Part shown: positions 1-9,022 of the stretch, piece after piece
Layout: every line of letters starts with the position of its first letter
Position numbering within the stretch: the first letter of the stretch is position 1
Origin: a bacterium
GTDB taxonomy: Bacteria; Bdellovibrionota_G; JALEGL01
Assembly (NCBI GenBank): GCA_022763185.1
Contig: JALEGL010000003.1
Location: forward strand, 118,742 to 182,741
Length of the DNA stretch: 64,000 nucleotides
Direction: 5' to 3'
Notes under the pieces: model-generated
The model's input: only the letters and a program-made list of their open reading frames with translations
What the model was told of the DNA's origin: nothing
Database searches by the model: none
Position numbers and translations under genes: made by a program

Positions 1-1212
1 AGAATTATAGTCAAAATGATGTTTGTTTGTCTGATGTTCATGAGTTTTGAATCACAGGCGCAAGCTTTAAACTCTCCCATTCCAAAACAACAACCTTCAC
101 AACAAGAAATATCAGATCAGCAAGCTGAAAGTAGTCAGCAGCAAACTACAACAATTCCTAACTATTCAGATATTGAAGTCTTGGGTCCACAAGGAGCGGC
201 GTCCTCACAACGTCCAGGAACTTTACGCAATATTCCCAATCAAACCGGTGAATACATTATTGTGAAAGGCGATACCTTATGGGATATTTGTGATCGATTA
301 TTGGATAACCCTTGGTACTGGCCAAAGTTATGGAAACTCAACACCTACATTGAAAACCCACATTTGATTTACCCTGGTGACAAACTTTATTTTGATGAAG
401 GGTCTAACCGTAGTTACCCTGATATGGGTTTTAGCAATAAAGACGAGGGTGGTAGAAGTAATCAGAATGCCTACAATGATCCTTATGCCAACAATGGTTT
501 TTCAGGTAAGACCATTGTATACAACGATGGTTCAAAAATGGTGTTGCGCCCTATTTTTTTCTTGGCAGAAAAAAATTTAAAAATTCAAGGTCATATCAGT
601 CATGCTCTGGCCAATAAAAGAGAGTTAACGGAAAGTGATCTTGTTTACATTAAAATGAAGCAAGGCATAGCTATGCCCAAGAAGGGGGATCGTTTTTACG
701 TGGTGGAACATGTTTCCGAGCTGCATGCGCGGCAAAATACCCACTCAGGGAAATTGTATGGAAAAATTATACGCAAGAACGCGGTTATTGAAGTCAAGTC
801 TGTTGGGGTCAACACTATTGAGGCTGTTATTATCAGCAGTGATTATGCCATTAAGCGTGATTTTGAATTTATTGCCTACCAACCACAAATTATCAGTTTT
901 GATGTTGCAACAAGTAATAAAAATGTAAAAGCAAAAATACTAGGTGTCACCGATAACCAAATTATGATTCGTGATGGCGATTATGTGTTTATTGATATCG
1001 GTGAAAAAAGCCAATTAAAACCGGGAACCATTTTGTATGCGGTAAGAAAGGGAGATCCTTTGGTATCAGTAAAAGACAATAAAAACATGCCTGAGTTAAC
1101 TTATGGCAAGCTGGTTTTGGTTGAAGTCTATAAAAACAGCTCTATGGCTTACGTCACCGATGTTCGAGATGCGCTAGAAGTGGGCGAAATTTTAAAAACT
1201 TTTGTAGAGTAA
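1..1212 (+). CDS. LysM-domain exported protein, 5' end probably outside window
   Basis: A LysM peptidoglycan-binding domain lies at about residues 79-126, counted from the ATG at position 16 (YIIVKGDTLWDI at its start, IYPGDKLYF at its end). A Gln/Ser-rich linker precedes it and about 270 residues of unrecognised sequence follow. The frame is open to the window edge, and the codons before ATG 16 encode R-I-I-V-K, a basic n-region that this ATG alone would lack. The true start is therefore probably upstream and the gene is listed as 5'-partial. The hydrophobic N-terminus ending SQAQA looks like a signal peptide. LysM proteins next to dprA are common in Bdellovibrio-like genomes (family knowledge). 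The role is probably cell-wall binding in the periplasm; the C-terminal function is unknown. Confidence 0.8.
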   Translation, partial: RIIVKMMFVCLMFMSFESQAQALNSPIPKQQPSQQEISDQQAESSQQQTTTIPNYSDIEVLGPQGAASSQRPGTLRNIPNQTGEYIIVKGDTLWDICDRLLDNPWYWPKLWKLNTYIENPHLIYPGDKLYFDEGSNRSYPDMGFSNKDEGGRSNQNAYNDPYANNGFSGKTIVYNDGSKMVLRPIFFLAEKNLKIQGHISHALANKRELTESDLVYIKMKQGIAMPKKGDRFYVVEHVSELHARQNTHSGKLYGKIIRKNAVIEVKSVGVNTIEAVIISSDYAIKRDFEFIAYQPQIISFDVATSNKNVKAKILGVTDNQIMIRDGDYVFIDIGEKSQLKPGTILYAVRKGDPLVSVKDNKNMPELTYGKLVLVEVYKNSSMAYVTDVRDALEVGEILKTFVE

Positions 1213-1225
1213 TCTATTTTTTGCA

Positions 1226-2146
1226 TTAATCAATATAGAGCTTATTTATAAAGTGATCTAAGTTTTCTATGGCTAGCAAATATAAATCATCAAAGTTATC
1301 AACCAAGGTTAAATTTTTTTCTAAAACTTTAACTTGGCCAGAGAATATCTCCTGATTAAAAAAATCAATTTGTCTGCTTATGCTTAATACATTTTGATTT
1401 GAAGTGCTTTGCATATGTTCTAGCTGCTTTTTAGATTGAATATTTTTATAGTTAGGTCCAGTGAGTCTAACGGCATTGAGTATAACATAATAAGTGTCTA
1501 ATTCAGTGTCTCTGAGCATCGATAGACTAAAAAGAAAATTTTGTTGGTTTATGTTTATATATTTATAGGGATAAGTGTGCTGATATGGCGCTCCCAATGC
1601 TTCAATCTGCATTCTTCTTTCTTGTTGACGATTTCTAAAAAAAAGTTCGCCGTTGCCTAGAGATTCATTAATTTGATGTTGCAAAGGTAAAGTAGATAGT
1701 TTTTGGGTAGAGGGCATACGAAGATGAAAAGGCGGGGTAAAATCAATGATATAGTCTTTTCCATCAAAGTTGACTTGAACAAAGCTGTGATTTGACCATA
1801 GATTCAGTTCATCTTTTCCTGCAACCAGATTAATGTGAATGGTATGATTGTTAGAGTGATCTGATAAAAAATCAGTTAAATGGTTTTTTATATATACAGC
1901 TTGTCCATAACACTCATATCCATCTAAAACGTCTGAAAAATCATCATAAACTGTAAAGTAATTGCCACGATAATTGTTATGAATAGAAATGTCTTGAGTA
2001 TTTAAAGCAAAACCATATTTTTCGGGCTTAATATTAGATCGAAGCTCTGTTATGGCATCAATTAAAAGTTTAGGCCACTGCTGTAAACTCTGAGCATAGG
2101 TGTTTTTCAAGGATATAAAAAAGATTAGTATCAAAAAATAACGCAT
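1226..2146 (-). CDS. Secreted protein with transglutaminase-like Cys-His-Asp pattern
   Basis: The gene encodes 306 residues with a clear signal peptide (MRYFLILIFFISLKNTYAQ). I do not recognise a named family. The region around Cys79 (YECYGQAVYIKNHL), His120 (WSNHSFVQV) and Asp135 (DYIIDFTP) has the order and spacing of a transglutaminase/papain-like triad: Cys at a helix start, then His and Asp on adjacent strands. The protein could be a periplasmic cysteine protease, transglutaminase-fold enzyme or inactive relative. It is convergent with the LysM gene (13-bp gap) and divergent from dprA. The triad reading is inference from pattern; the existence of the gene is secure from length and signal peptide. 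Confidence 0.65.
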   Translation of the reverse strand: MRYFLILIFFISLKNTYAQSLQQWPKLLIDAITELRSNIKPEKYGFALNTQDISIHNNYRGNYFTVYDDFSDVLDGYECYGQAVYIKNHLTDFLSDHSNNHTIHINLVAGKDELNLWSNHSFVQVNFDGKDYIIDFTPPFHLRMPSTQKLSTLPLQHQINESLGNGELFFRNRQQERRMQIEALGAPYQHTYPYKYININQQNFLFSLSMLRDTELDTYYVILNAVRLTGPNYKNIQSKKQLEHMQSTSNQNVLSISRQIDFFNQEIFSGQVKVLEKNLTLVDNFDDLYLLAIENLDHFINKLYID

Positions 2147-2238
2147 AGCATTGTATTAATTGTTTTGCTAAGGGGCGTCAAGTTAAGATTTCTGATCCTG
2201 AACTTGACCAATAAATACATAAAGCATAGTTATCGGAT

Positions 2239-3318
2239 GTGCAGCATGTATATTGGTTAGCGTATTCATTATTGCCAGGTTTGTCCTTGTTGAAAAAGCA
2301 TCAGCTTTTACAGCAGTGTCAGAATTTTGCTGGTTTAGTGGAGCATTTAAAAAGCAAACAGCATCCAAATCCGCAAATAGAAAAAATAATAAACGACTTA
2401 CCCGACTTACCTATAGAGCAAGCCAAGCTTGAAATGGAAAAACTTCAGCGGCATGGGGCATGGATGATGAGTGTTGAAGATGATGTTTACCCTCTGAGTT
2501 TAAAACAAATTGCAGATCCACCCTTGGTCTTATTTGGTCAAGGTGTTTTACCCCAATCGTATCAACATTACTTTGCAGTGGTGGGCACCCGGCGCCCATC
2601 GAGTTATGGCCAAAGAGTAGCAAAAAGTTTATGCAGAGATTTAAGCCAACAAGGTTTAGTCTTGGTGAGTGGTTTGGCTTTGGGTATAGACAGCATAGCA
2701 CATCAAGTTTGTCTTGACCTGAATCAATCTACCATTGCAGTCTTAGGGCACGGTTTAGGAACCTGTTATCCCAAACAAAATGAAGTCATGATGCAGCAGA
2801 TTTTATCTTCAGGTTGTGTGTTGACCGAGTATCTATATGACCAAAAGCCCAAAAATTATCATTTTCCACAAAGAAATAGAATTGTTGCCGGTTTATCAAA
2901 AGGCTTGTTGTTGATTGAAGGGGCAAAAAAAAGTGGTGCCAGTATCACGGCAAGATTGGCCATTGAAAACAATAAAGATGTGTATGCAGTGCCCGGAATG
3001 ATTGATTCGCCAACGGCGCACACGCCCAATTTGCTTATTTCTCAAGGGGCTAAAGTAGTGTTATCAGCGCAAGATATACTGGAAGACTTTGATCTGCAAT
3101 TGAATACCAAAGAGACCGACCAACATTTGAGCAATCAAAGCCTGAGTAGCTTACAAAAAGATATCATAAGCTACTTGAGTAAAGAAGAAGGCGTTTTTGA
3201 TGAAGTCTTACAAACAGAGTTGGATGTAAGTGATCAAGATTTGTTAACAGCCTTGGTTGATTTAGAGCAGCAGGGCTTAATTGAGCGCCAGTTTAACGGC
3301 AGTTGGAGTAAAGTTTAA
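2239..3318 (+). CDS. dprA: DNA processing protein DprA
   Basis: DprA/Smf loads RecA on incoming single-stranded DNA during natural transformation. The Rossmann-like core is clear: VVGTRRPSSYG at about 114-124, SGLALGID at 144-151, FPQRNRIVAGLS at 209-220 and KSGASITA at 231-238. A C-terminal winged-helix segment (about 295-355, LQKDIISYLSKEEG, LLTALVDLEQQGLIER) completes the usual long form. The N-terminal 75 residues resemble the SAM/HhH-like extension. The only usable in-frame start is GTG, because a TAG lies four codons upstream. Length is typical. In related genomes dprA sits beside topA and trmFO; topA is absent here. Confidence 0.95.
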   Translation: MQHVYWLAYSLLPGLSLLKKHQLLQQCQNFAGLVEHLKSKQHPNPQIEKIINDLPDLPIEQAKLEMEKLQRHGAWMMSVEDDVYPLSLKQIADPPLVLFGQGVLPQSYQHYFAVVGTRRPSSYGQRVAKSLCRDLSQQGLVLVSGLALGIDSIAHQVCLDLNQSTIAVLGHGLGTCYPKQNEVMMQQILSSGCVLTEYLYDQKPKNYHFPQRNRIVAGLSKGLLLIEGAKKSGASITARLAIENNKDVYAVPGMIDSPTAHTPNLLISQGAKVVLSAQDILEDFDLQLNTKETDQHLSNQSLSSLQKDIISYLSKEEGVFDEVLQTELDVSDQDLLTALVDLEQQGLIERQFNGSWSKV

Positions 3319-3337
3319 AGGCCATCATAAGCATTTC

Positions 3338-4729
3338 TCATAATGTCAGTTTGAACTGGTTTTTATGTTCAGAAGATTCTTCTGTTAAAGCGTCAATCGT
3401 GTAAGTTCCAGCTTCAAAATTGTTGTTTGTGAGTAACTGTTTTGTATAACTTTCTATATCCTGTAAAGATAGATTTTCTTTGGATAAGTCAAAAGATTCC
3501 AGCAATCCTCCTTGTGCAGAGTAAACCTTGATGTTTTCATAATAGGCGGCAGGTATTCTCATTCCTAAGTTTTTAGCCCACTGGAGCAAAGTTGTATTTT
3601 TCCCTTCAGCAGTGCCAAGTGTGCTTTGCCAAACCCAATTGGTATTACATGCCTCATCGTGGGCATTTTCACTGAGAATTTGAATGGATTCAATATCTTT
3701 TTCAGACAAAGTCGTGTTACCTGTTGATACATTCAGTATAAATTGATGCAATAGAGATAATGTCAGACTCCAATCATGCCCGGAACCCACCCATAAAAGA
3801 ATGTTTTTTTCAGGATTGTTGAGCATCAATTGAGATAGTTTTTTTTGCATAAAAACTTCTCTAAAATGGTTAGTGATAAAGTTTCCAGCATAAAAGTACT
3901 TGTTTCGGTGCTTTTTATCAAACTCTTCATCGTAGTTGTAAGCTTCTGAAGTAAATAAAAGATCTGGACTAAGCCACTCAAAAGATTGACGAAATGGAGA
4001 CGTTTCCTGCATCCAAAACTGGCTATTGTTCAAATTGTATTTTTTCCCATTTGAGGCAATAAATTTATCAAAATAAACATGCGCAATTTTTTCAATCAAA
4101 GCAATCAGCGGTTCGCTGTATTTCTCTCTTATTTCAAGGGTATCACCTTTCAATTGGATGTTAGAAAGCATTTGATTTAAATTTTTAAAATCAGCGTCTT
4201 TATCCTCCTCAATGTGGATAAAATCATCTAAAACCAAAGGCAAAGAATCTTTCGAAAAACTTGAAGATACTTGAGTGTAGATAGGAGTAATAGACTGTGG
4301 GTACGCTCCTTTTAAAATATAGTGCGCATGCTGTAGAAAATTTTTTATATCTTCTATGAAAGCTTCGTAACCATGGAGCGCACTGAGTTCAAAATATTGG
4401 TTGAGCATTAGGTTGCTATCGTAAGCAAGAACAAAGAGCAGAGCGTAGTTACGCAGAACTTCATCATCAATTTGCACAAAGAACTCAGATTGTTCTTCTT
4501 TATTGACCAGTTCCTTGGCAAAAATAGTATTAGACATTCCACTGTTGATATGAGTTTTAAAAATTTCTTCCATTTCAAGATGAGCGTTGTAGCATCCAAC
4601 ACCTTCAATGTCTCCGATATGCGCGTGTTCTGTGCCCCAGATAACAATGTTTCTTGCTTCAGCAGAAATATTGAACAGTAGGGAAAAAGATAGGATGAAA
4701 GATAAAATAAATTTTGACTTAAAATGCAT
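3338..4729 (-). CDS. Exported protein, possible TraB/ChaN-like fold
   Basis: I chose the ATG giving MHFKSKFILS because it begins a good signal peptide (cleavage after about residue 25, ISAEA) and has AAAGGT upstream; a frame 13 codons longer has no ribosome site. The mature protein starts with NIVIWGTEHAHIGD, and around residues 313-322 it has WVGSGHDWSL. This G(T)EHxH near the N-terminus plus a late VGxGH strand recalls the TraB/GumN/ChaN/EreA superfamily, where such Glu/His residues bind metal or haem. The match is by eye and weak. The gene is convergent with dprA and divergent from trmFO. The protein is otherwise unrecognised and probably periplasmic. Confidence 0.6.
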   Translation of the reverse strand: MHFKSKFILSFILSFSLLFNISAEARNIVIWGTEHAHIGDIEGVGCYNAHLEMEEIFKTHINSGMSNTIFAKELVNKEEQSEFFVQIDDEVLRNYALLFVLAYDSNLMLNQYFELSALHGYEAFIEDIKNFLQHAHYILKGAYPQSITPIYTQVSSSFSKDSLPLVLDDFIHIEEDKDADFKNLNQMLSNIQLKGDTLEIREKYSEPLIALIEKIAHVYFDKFIASNGKKYNLNNSQFWMQETSPFRQSFEWLSPDLLFTSEAYNYDEEFDKKHRNKYFYAGNFITNHFREVFMQKKLSQLMLNNPEKNILLWVGSGHDWSLTLSLLHQFILNVSTGNTTLSEKDIESIQILSENAHDEACNTNWVWQSTLGTAEGKNTTLLQWAKNLGMRIPAAYYENIKVYSAQGGLLESFDLSKENLSLQDIESYTKQLLTNNNFEAGTYTIDALTEESSEHKNQFKLTL

Positions 4730-4864
4730 AGCGTCATTTACCTTTTTCTGTGGTTTTTTGTCAAGCAAGAATTTAAATAATTTTTGTTGTACAGTTTTAT
4801 ATAGTTGTATTGAAAAAAATTAAGCGATAAGTGCATTAATCAATTACCAGGAGATATACAGTTT

Positions 4865-6190
4865 ATGCAGAAAAAAATTAATGTTGTCGGTGCGGGTATG
4901 GCAGGCAGTGAAGCCGCTTTGTTACTGGCTAAAAAAGAGTTAAACGTAACTTTATGGGAGATGCGGCCCAAGGTTAAAACACCAGCGCATGAAACCGATA
5001 AATTTGCTGAAGTGGTCTGCAGCAATTCTTTGGGCGCGGATAATGAGTTTAGCGCCGGTAAAATCTTAAAAGATGAAATGCGCGCTTTTGGCTCCATTGT
5101 TTTAGAGGCTGCATTGCACTCGAGCGTGCCAGCCGGTAAAGCCTTGGCTGTGGATAGAGAGAAGTTTGCCCATTACATTACCCAAACCATCACAGAGCAT
5201 CCAAACATTGAAGTTAAACGAGAAGAATTAAAAACAATCAATCCTGATGAGATCTATATCTTGTCCACTGGGCCATTAACATCAGATGCTCTAGCAGAAT
5301 CCTTAAAACACTATTTAAACAGAGATTCACTGTATTTTTATGACTCTATTTCTCCAATTATTGAAGCCGATTCTATTGATTTAGATCAGTGTTATTTTGC
5401 CAGTCGCTATGAAGAAGATAAGGATGACTATTTAAATTGCCCTCTAAGCCAAGAGCAGTATGAAACCTTGATTGCAGACATTAAGGCTGCAGAAAAAGTG
5501 GAAGCGCATAACTTTGAAGAATTAAAGTGTTTTGAGTCGTGTATGCCCATTGAAGTGATTGTGGATAGAGGTGATCAGACTCTGGCTTTTGGCCCAATGA
5601 AGCCCGTAGGCTTGCCTGACCCCAAAACCGGAAAAATACCGTATGCCGTTTTACAATTGCGCAGAGAAAATGACCCAACCACCATGTACAACATGGTAGG
5701 CTTTCAAACTCGTATGAAATGGGGTGAGCAGAAACGTATTTTTAAAAAAATACCTGGATTGCAAGACGCCGAGTTTGTGAGAATGGGCTCTTTGCATCGC
5801 AATACTTACATTGATTCTCCAAACTTGCTCAATGATAGGCTGCAACTTAAAAGTCATGAGAACATTTATTTTGCCGGTCAAATTACCGGTGTTGAAGGCT
5901 ATGTTGAGTCAGCCGCCATGGGACAATGGGCAGCTTTGACGGTTGCTTCACGTTTGACAAACCAAGACTTAACTGTTCCTCCCAAAGAAACCGCCATGGG
6001 AGCTTTGATTGCATATATAACTGAGGGGCCTTTACATGGTGACTTTGCGCCCATCAACACCAACTTTGGTTTGTTCCCACCTCTAGAGCTCAAAAAAAAG
6101 CTAAGAAAAAAAGACCGAAGAATTGCGCATTACAAGCGAGCCAAAGAACACTTTGAAGAATGGTCCCAAAAAGTAGCCGGTACCTTTTAG
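4865..6190 (+). CDS. trmFO: Folate-dependent tRNA (uracil-54-C5) methyltransferase TrmFO
   Basis: TrmFO makes ribothymidine at position 54 of tRNAs using methylenetetrahydrofolate and FAD, unlike SAM-dependent TrmA. The dinucleotide-binding motif GAGMAGSE is at residues 9-16. Cys52 (VVCSNSLG) and Cys226 (ESCMPIE) match the two functional cysteines known in the Bacillus enzyme. Length (441 residues) is typical. The start has a good ribosome site (AGGAGATATACAGTTT before ATG). TrmFO is found in Firmicutes and several alpha/delta lineages, which fits a non-enteric host. It lies upstream of the Xer recombinase gene. Confidence 0.97.
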   Translation: MQKKINVVGAGMAGSEAALLLAKKELNVTLWEMRPKVKTPAHETDKFAEVVCSNSLGADNEFSAGKILKDEMRAFGSIVLEAALHSSVPAGKALAVDREKFAHYITQTITEHPNIEVKREELKTINPDEIYILSTGPLTSDALAESLKHYLNRDSLYFYDSISPIIEADSIDLDQCYFASRYEEDKDDYLNCPLSQEQYETLIADIKAAEKVEAHNFEELKCFESCMPIEVIVDRGDQTLAFGPMKPVGLPDPKTGKIPYAVLQLRRENDPTTMYNMVGFQTRMKWGEQKRIFKKIPGLQDAEFVRMGSLHRNTYIDSPNLLNDRLQLKSHENIYFAGQITGVEGYVESAAMGQWAALTVASRLTNQDLTVPPKETAMGALIAYITEGPLHGDFAPINTNFGLFPPLELKKKLRKKDRRIAHYKRAKEHFEEWSQKVAGTF

Positions 6191-6314
6191 TATCTAAAAA
6201 AAATGATCCATGTTCATGCCTCAGAACTTGCCATACCCAAAGATGTAATTGATTTTTTGTAAATCAGAGCCAAGCAAACAGTGCCTTTTAAATAGTTTAT
6301 GTTACACTTGTTTG

Positions 6315-7211
6315 GTGGATTGTTTAGATCAGTTTTCTAATTATATTTTGTACGAAAGAAAACTGTCCGAACATACGCATAGGGCATACAGCAAAGACAT
6401 AAAATCATTTTTTATGTATGTTTTGGCGCAAGATACACTTAGTTCTATTGATCTTATTGTACTCAGAAAAGTGAATAAAAAACATTTACAAAACTACCTG
6501 GGTAAAATGCATCGAAGTCACAGCGGTAAATCAAGGGCGCGGATTTTATCCAGCTTAAAAACATTTTTTAAATATGCTCATGCAAGAGGCTGGATACAGG
6601 AAAAGTTTTATGAGTCTGTAGAGGGGCCAAAAGTTAAGAAAAAAATCCCCGTTGTATTAAGTGAAGAAAAAGTCTTAGAACTTCTTCAGCAGGCTAAGTT
6701 TAAAGAAAAAACTCAAACGCGAGACAAAGCTATTTTAGAGCTGCTGTATGGCTCGGGTTTGCGAGTGTCGGAGCTGGTGGCATTAAATTGGCTTGATCTT
6801 GACTTAGCGCTTGCGGAAGTTAAGGTTTTAGGCAAAGGCAAGAAGCAGCGCATGATTCCTTTATCGCAACCGGCTCGAAAATATTTATCAGACTTGCAAA
6901 AAAAACCAGAAGAACAGCTTGATAAGCCGGGTCAGGCAGTTTTTAAAAATTTACGAGGACAGCGGCTGACGGTGCGAGGGGTGTTTTATATTCTTAACCA
7001 ATTGGCCTTAACGTGTTTGAGTCAAAGTCATATGAGTCCACATGTTTTAAGGCACAGCATTGCCACGCATTTGCTCAACAGAGGAACCGATTTAAGGTTA
7101 ATCCAAGAGCTTTTAGGACATGAAAATCTTCAGACCACTGAAATTTACACCCAAACAAGTTTAGAGCATCTGCAAAATGTCTATAAAAAATTTCACCCCA
7201 AAAGCGGTTGA
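6315..7211 (+). CDS. xerC: XerC/XerD-type tyrosine recombinase
   Basis: Site-specific recombinase, probably resolving chromosome dimers at dif. The full catalytic set is present, numbered from the chosen start: Arg150 (GSGLRVSEL), Lys174 (LGKGKKQR), His243 and Arg246 (PHVLRHSIATHL), His269 (LGHENLQTT) and Tyr278 (EIYTQ). The N-terminal SAM-like core-binding domain covers about 1-100. The frame stays open up to a TTG at 6249, but that adds a Cys-rich stretch unlike Xer proteins. GTG 6315, or TTG 6312, puts the start a few residues before FSNYILYERKLS as usual. No strong ribosome site is seen. XerC versus XerD cannot be settled here; position after trmFO favours XerC. Confidence 0.9.
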   Translation: MDCLDQFSNYILYERKLSEHTHRAYSKDIKSFFMYVLAQDTLSSIDLIVLRKVNKKHLQNYLGKMHRSHSGKSRARILSSLKTFFKYAHARGWIQEKFYESVEGPKVKKKIPVVLSEEKVLELLQQAKFKEKTQTRDKAILELLYGSGLRVSELVALNWLDLDLALAEVKVLGKGKKQRMIPLSQPARKYLSDLQKKPEEQLDKPGQAVFKNLRGQRLTVRGVFYILNQLALTCLSQSHMSPHVLRHSIATHLLNRGTDLRLIQELLGHENLQTTEIYTQTSLEHLQNVYKKFHPKSG

Positions 7212-7250
7212 AAATAAGCTATTTTTCTTGGATGATGTAGAATTAACACA

Positions 7251-9020
7251 ATGCTAGTTGGAATTGATTTAGGAACCACCAATACCAGTGTTTCGTATGT
7301 AGATAAAAAAGGTAAATTGAAGGTATTACAGCTTGGAGAGCAGAAAAAAACACTGCCCAGTGTTGTGTCTATTGTTGAGGGTGAAACCTATGTTGGTGAG
7401 AGTGCACAAAGACAGGCCCTGGTAAACCCTGGGCGTACCATTTTTGACGTTAAGCGCATGTTAGGTCGCAAGTTTACTGATATTGAGGTTCAAAACTCCT
7501 TATTAAAGTATCCTTACCGTCTTATTAAAGGTAATCGTAATCAGGTCAGGATTTTAATTGATAATCAAACCTACAGTGTTGAACAGGTTGTCAGTTTCAT
7601 CTTAAAAAAAATCAAACATCGATTTAAAGAGCAGCTTGGCCAAGAAATCACAAACTCAGTGCTGACCGTACCGGCATATTTTAATAATATTCAGCGTAAA
7701 GCCATGTTGGATGCAGCTGAGCTAGCTAACTTAAAAGTAGAACGTTTGATTTCTGAGCCCACATCCGCGGCTATGGCCTATGGCTATTATCAGGAAGATA
7801 AGAAGAAAAATATTGCGGTGTATGATTTGGGGGGTGGAACCTTTGATATCAGTTTGCTTGAATTAGAAAATAATATTTTTAAAGTTTTAAGCAGTTACGG
7901 AGATACGTTTTTAGGCGGAAGCGATATAGACTATCATCTGTTTGAGCATTTATGTCAGGATATTTGGGAACAACACAAAGTTTATATCAAAGACAGTCCC
8001 GTTTTAACTTACAAGGTGCGCAGTGCCAGCGAAAACATTAAAAAAGAGTTGTCGGTGCATCGTAAAGTGTTGGTTGAGCTGCCTTTTTTAAAAGGCCCCA
8101 ATGGCAAAGTTGTTAGCTATTCTAAAGAAATAAACCGGAAAACCCTTGAGAGTATGAGCCGAGCCATCATTGAAAAAACGCTGATTATTGTTCAGCAAAG
8201 CTTGGATAGAGCAGGTTTGAAAAAAACAGATTTAGATGATGTGGTTTTGGTTGGCGGGCAATGCAAAATGCCCATGGTTATGGACAAGGTAGCCAACTTT
8301 TTTGGTAGAACCGCAGCAAAAATTATCAATCAAGATGAAATTGTTTCCGCCGGGGCAGCTTTGTTTGGCGATGCTTTAACCCAAAAAAGAAAACATAGTA
8401 TTGTATTAAAAGATGTACTGCCCCAAAGCATGAGTATTCGCAAAAACATGAGTATGAAACGTTTATTTAAAGCGGGACAAGCCTTACCTTTAAGTAAAAC
8501 AGTTAAAATAGAGTTGGATGATCATGAGAAAGAACATACATTTTTTATTGATGAAGGTGAGCTTGCAGCAGAAAAACCTCCAGAAAACTTGGCCAGTGTA
8601 AAATTGAATACTGGAGGTTTTCAAAGTAAACAGTCTGTTGATATGACTTTTTCCATCAATGAAAGTGGTATTTTAAAAACGGAGCTTGCTTCAAGTAAAG
8701 ACAATCAAAAAAAGCCACAACAACCTTATATTCAATCGCATGGCTTAAATCCAGATGAAATTAAACAGGTTAAAAACTCTATTGATACCAAGCTTGCTTC
8801 AACTCAACATTCTAAAGATTTGGCTGAAAAACAGTTAAAAGAACTTTTACAGAAAGTTCAAGGTATGTATTTAGATCAGAAATCATTGTTTAATATTGAT
8901 CAACAGCATAAAATTGAAAGAATATTTAAGCTTGGGCCTGCAGTCCTAAATCATGGCGACCACGTAAAAATGCAAAAAATGTTAGAATCCTTGTATGTCT
9001 TGCAACAGCAGTTGGTGTAA
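7251..9020 (+). CDS. Divergent Hsp70-family chaperone
   Basis: The N-terminal 375 residues are a complete Hsp70 nucleotide-binding domain: phosphate loops GIDLGTTNTSV (4-14), AVYDLGGGTFDIS (189-201), FLGGSDID (220-227) and VLVGGQCKMP (333-341). The C-terminal part is unlike DnaK. The usual linker followed by DVTPLSLG is replaced by LKDVLPQSMSIRKN, the beta-sandwich region is short and poorly conserved, and a coiled-coil-like helical tail (about 495-589) ends the protein. It is therefore not housekeeping DnaK (about 640 residues) and no dnaJ or grpE is nearby. It resembles uncharacterised Hsp70-like proteins; client unknown. It is followed after 2 nt by the aminotransferase gene, suggesting one operon. 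Confidence 0.85.
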   Translation: MLVGIDLGTTNTSVSYVDKKGKLKVLQLGEQKKTLPSVVSIVEGETYVGESAQRQALVNPGRTIFDVKRMLGRKFTDIEVQNSLLKYPYRLIKGNRNQVRILIDNQTYSVEQVVSFILKKIKHRFKEQLGQEITNSVLTVPAYFNNIQRKAMLDAAELANLKVERLISEPTSAAMAYGYYQEDKKKNIAVYDLGGGTFDISLLELENNIFKVLSSYGDTFLGGSDIDYHLFEHLCQDIWEQHKVYIKDSPVLTYKVRSASENIKKELSVHRKVLVELPFLKGPNGKVVSYSKEINRKTLESMSRAIIEKTLIIVQQSLDRAGLKKTDLDDVVLVGGQCKMPMVMDKVANFFGRTAAKIINQDEIVSAGAALFGDALTQKRKHSIVLKDVLPQSMSIRKNMSMKRLFKAGQALPLSKTVKIELDDHEKEHTFFIDEGELAAEKPPENLASVKLNTGGFQSKQSVDMTFSINESGILKTELASSKDNQKKPQQPYIQSHGLNPDEIKQVKNSIDTKLASTQHSKDLAEKQLKELLQKVQGMYLDQKSLFNIDQQHKIERIFKLGPAVLNHGDHVKMQKMLESLYVLQQQLV

Positions 9021-9022
9021 AA

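Noticed and set aside
6203..6262. 19-codon frame MIHVHASELAIPKDVIDFL between trmFO and the Xer gene
   Set aside because: Short, no ribosome site, no conserved motif; too little evidence to call a gene.
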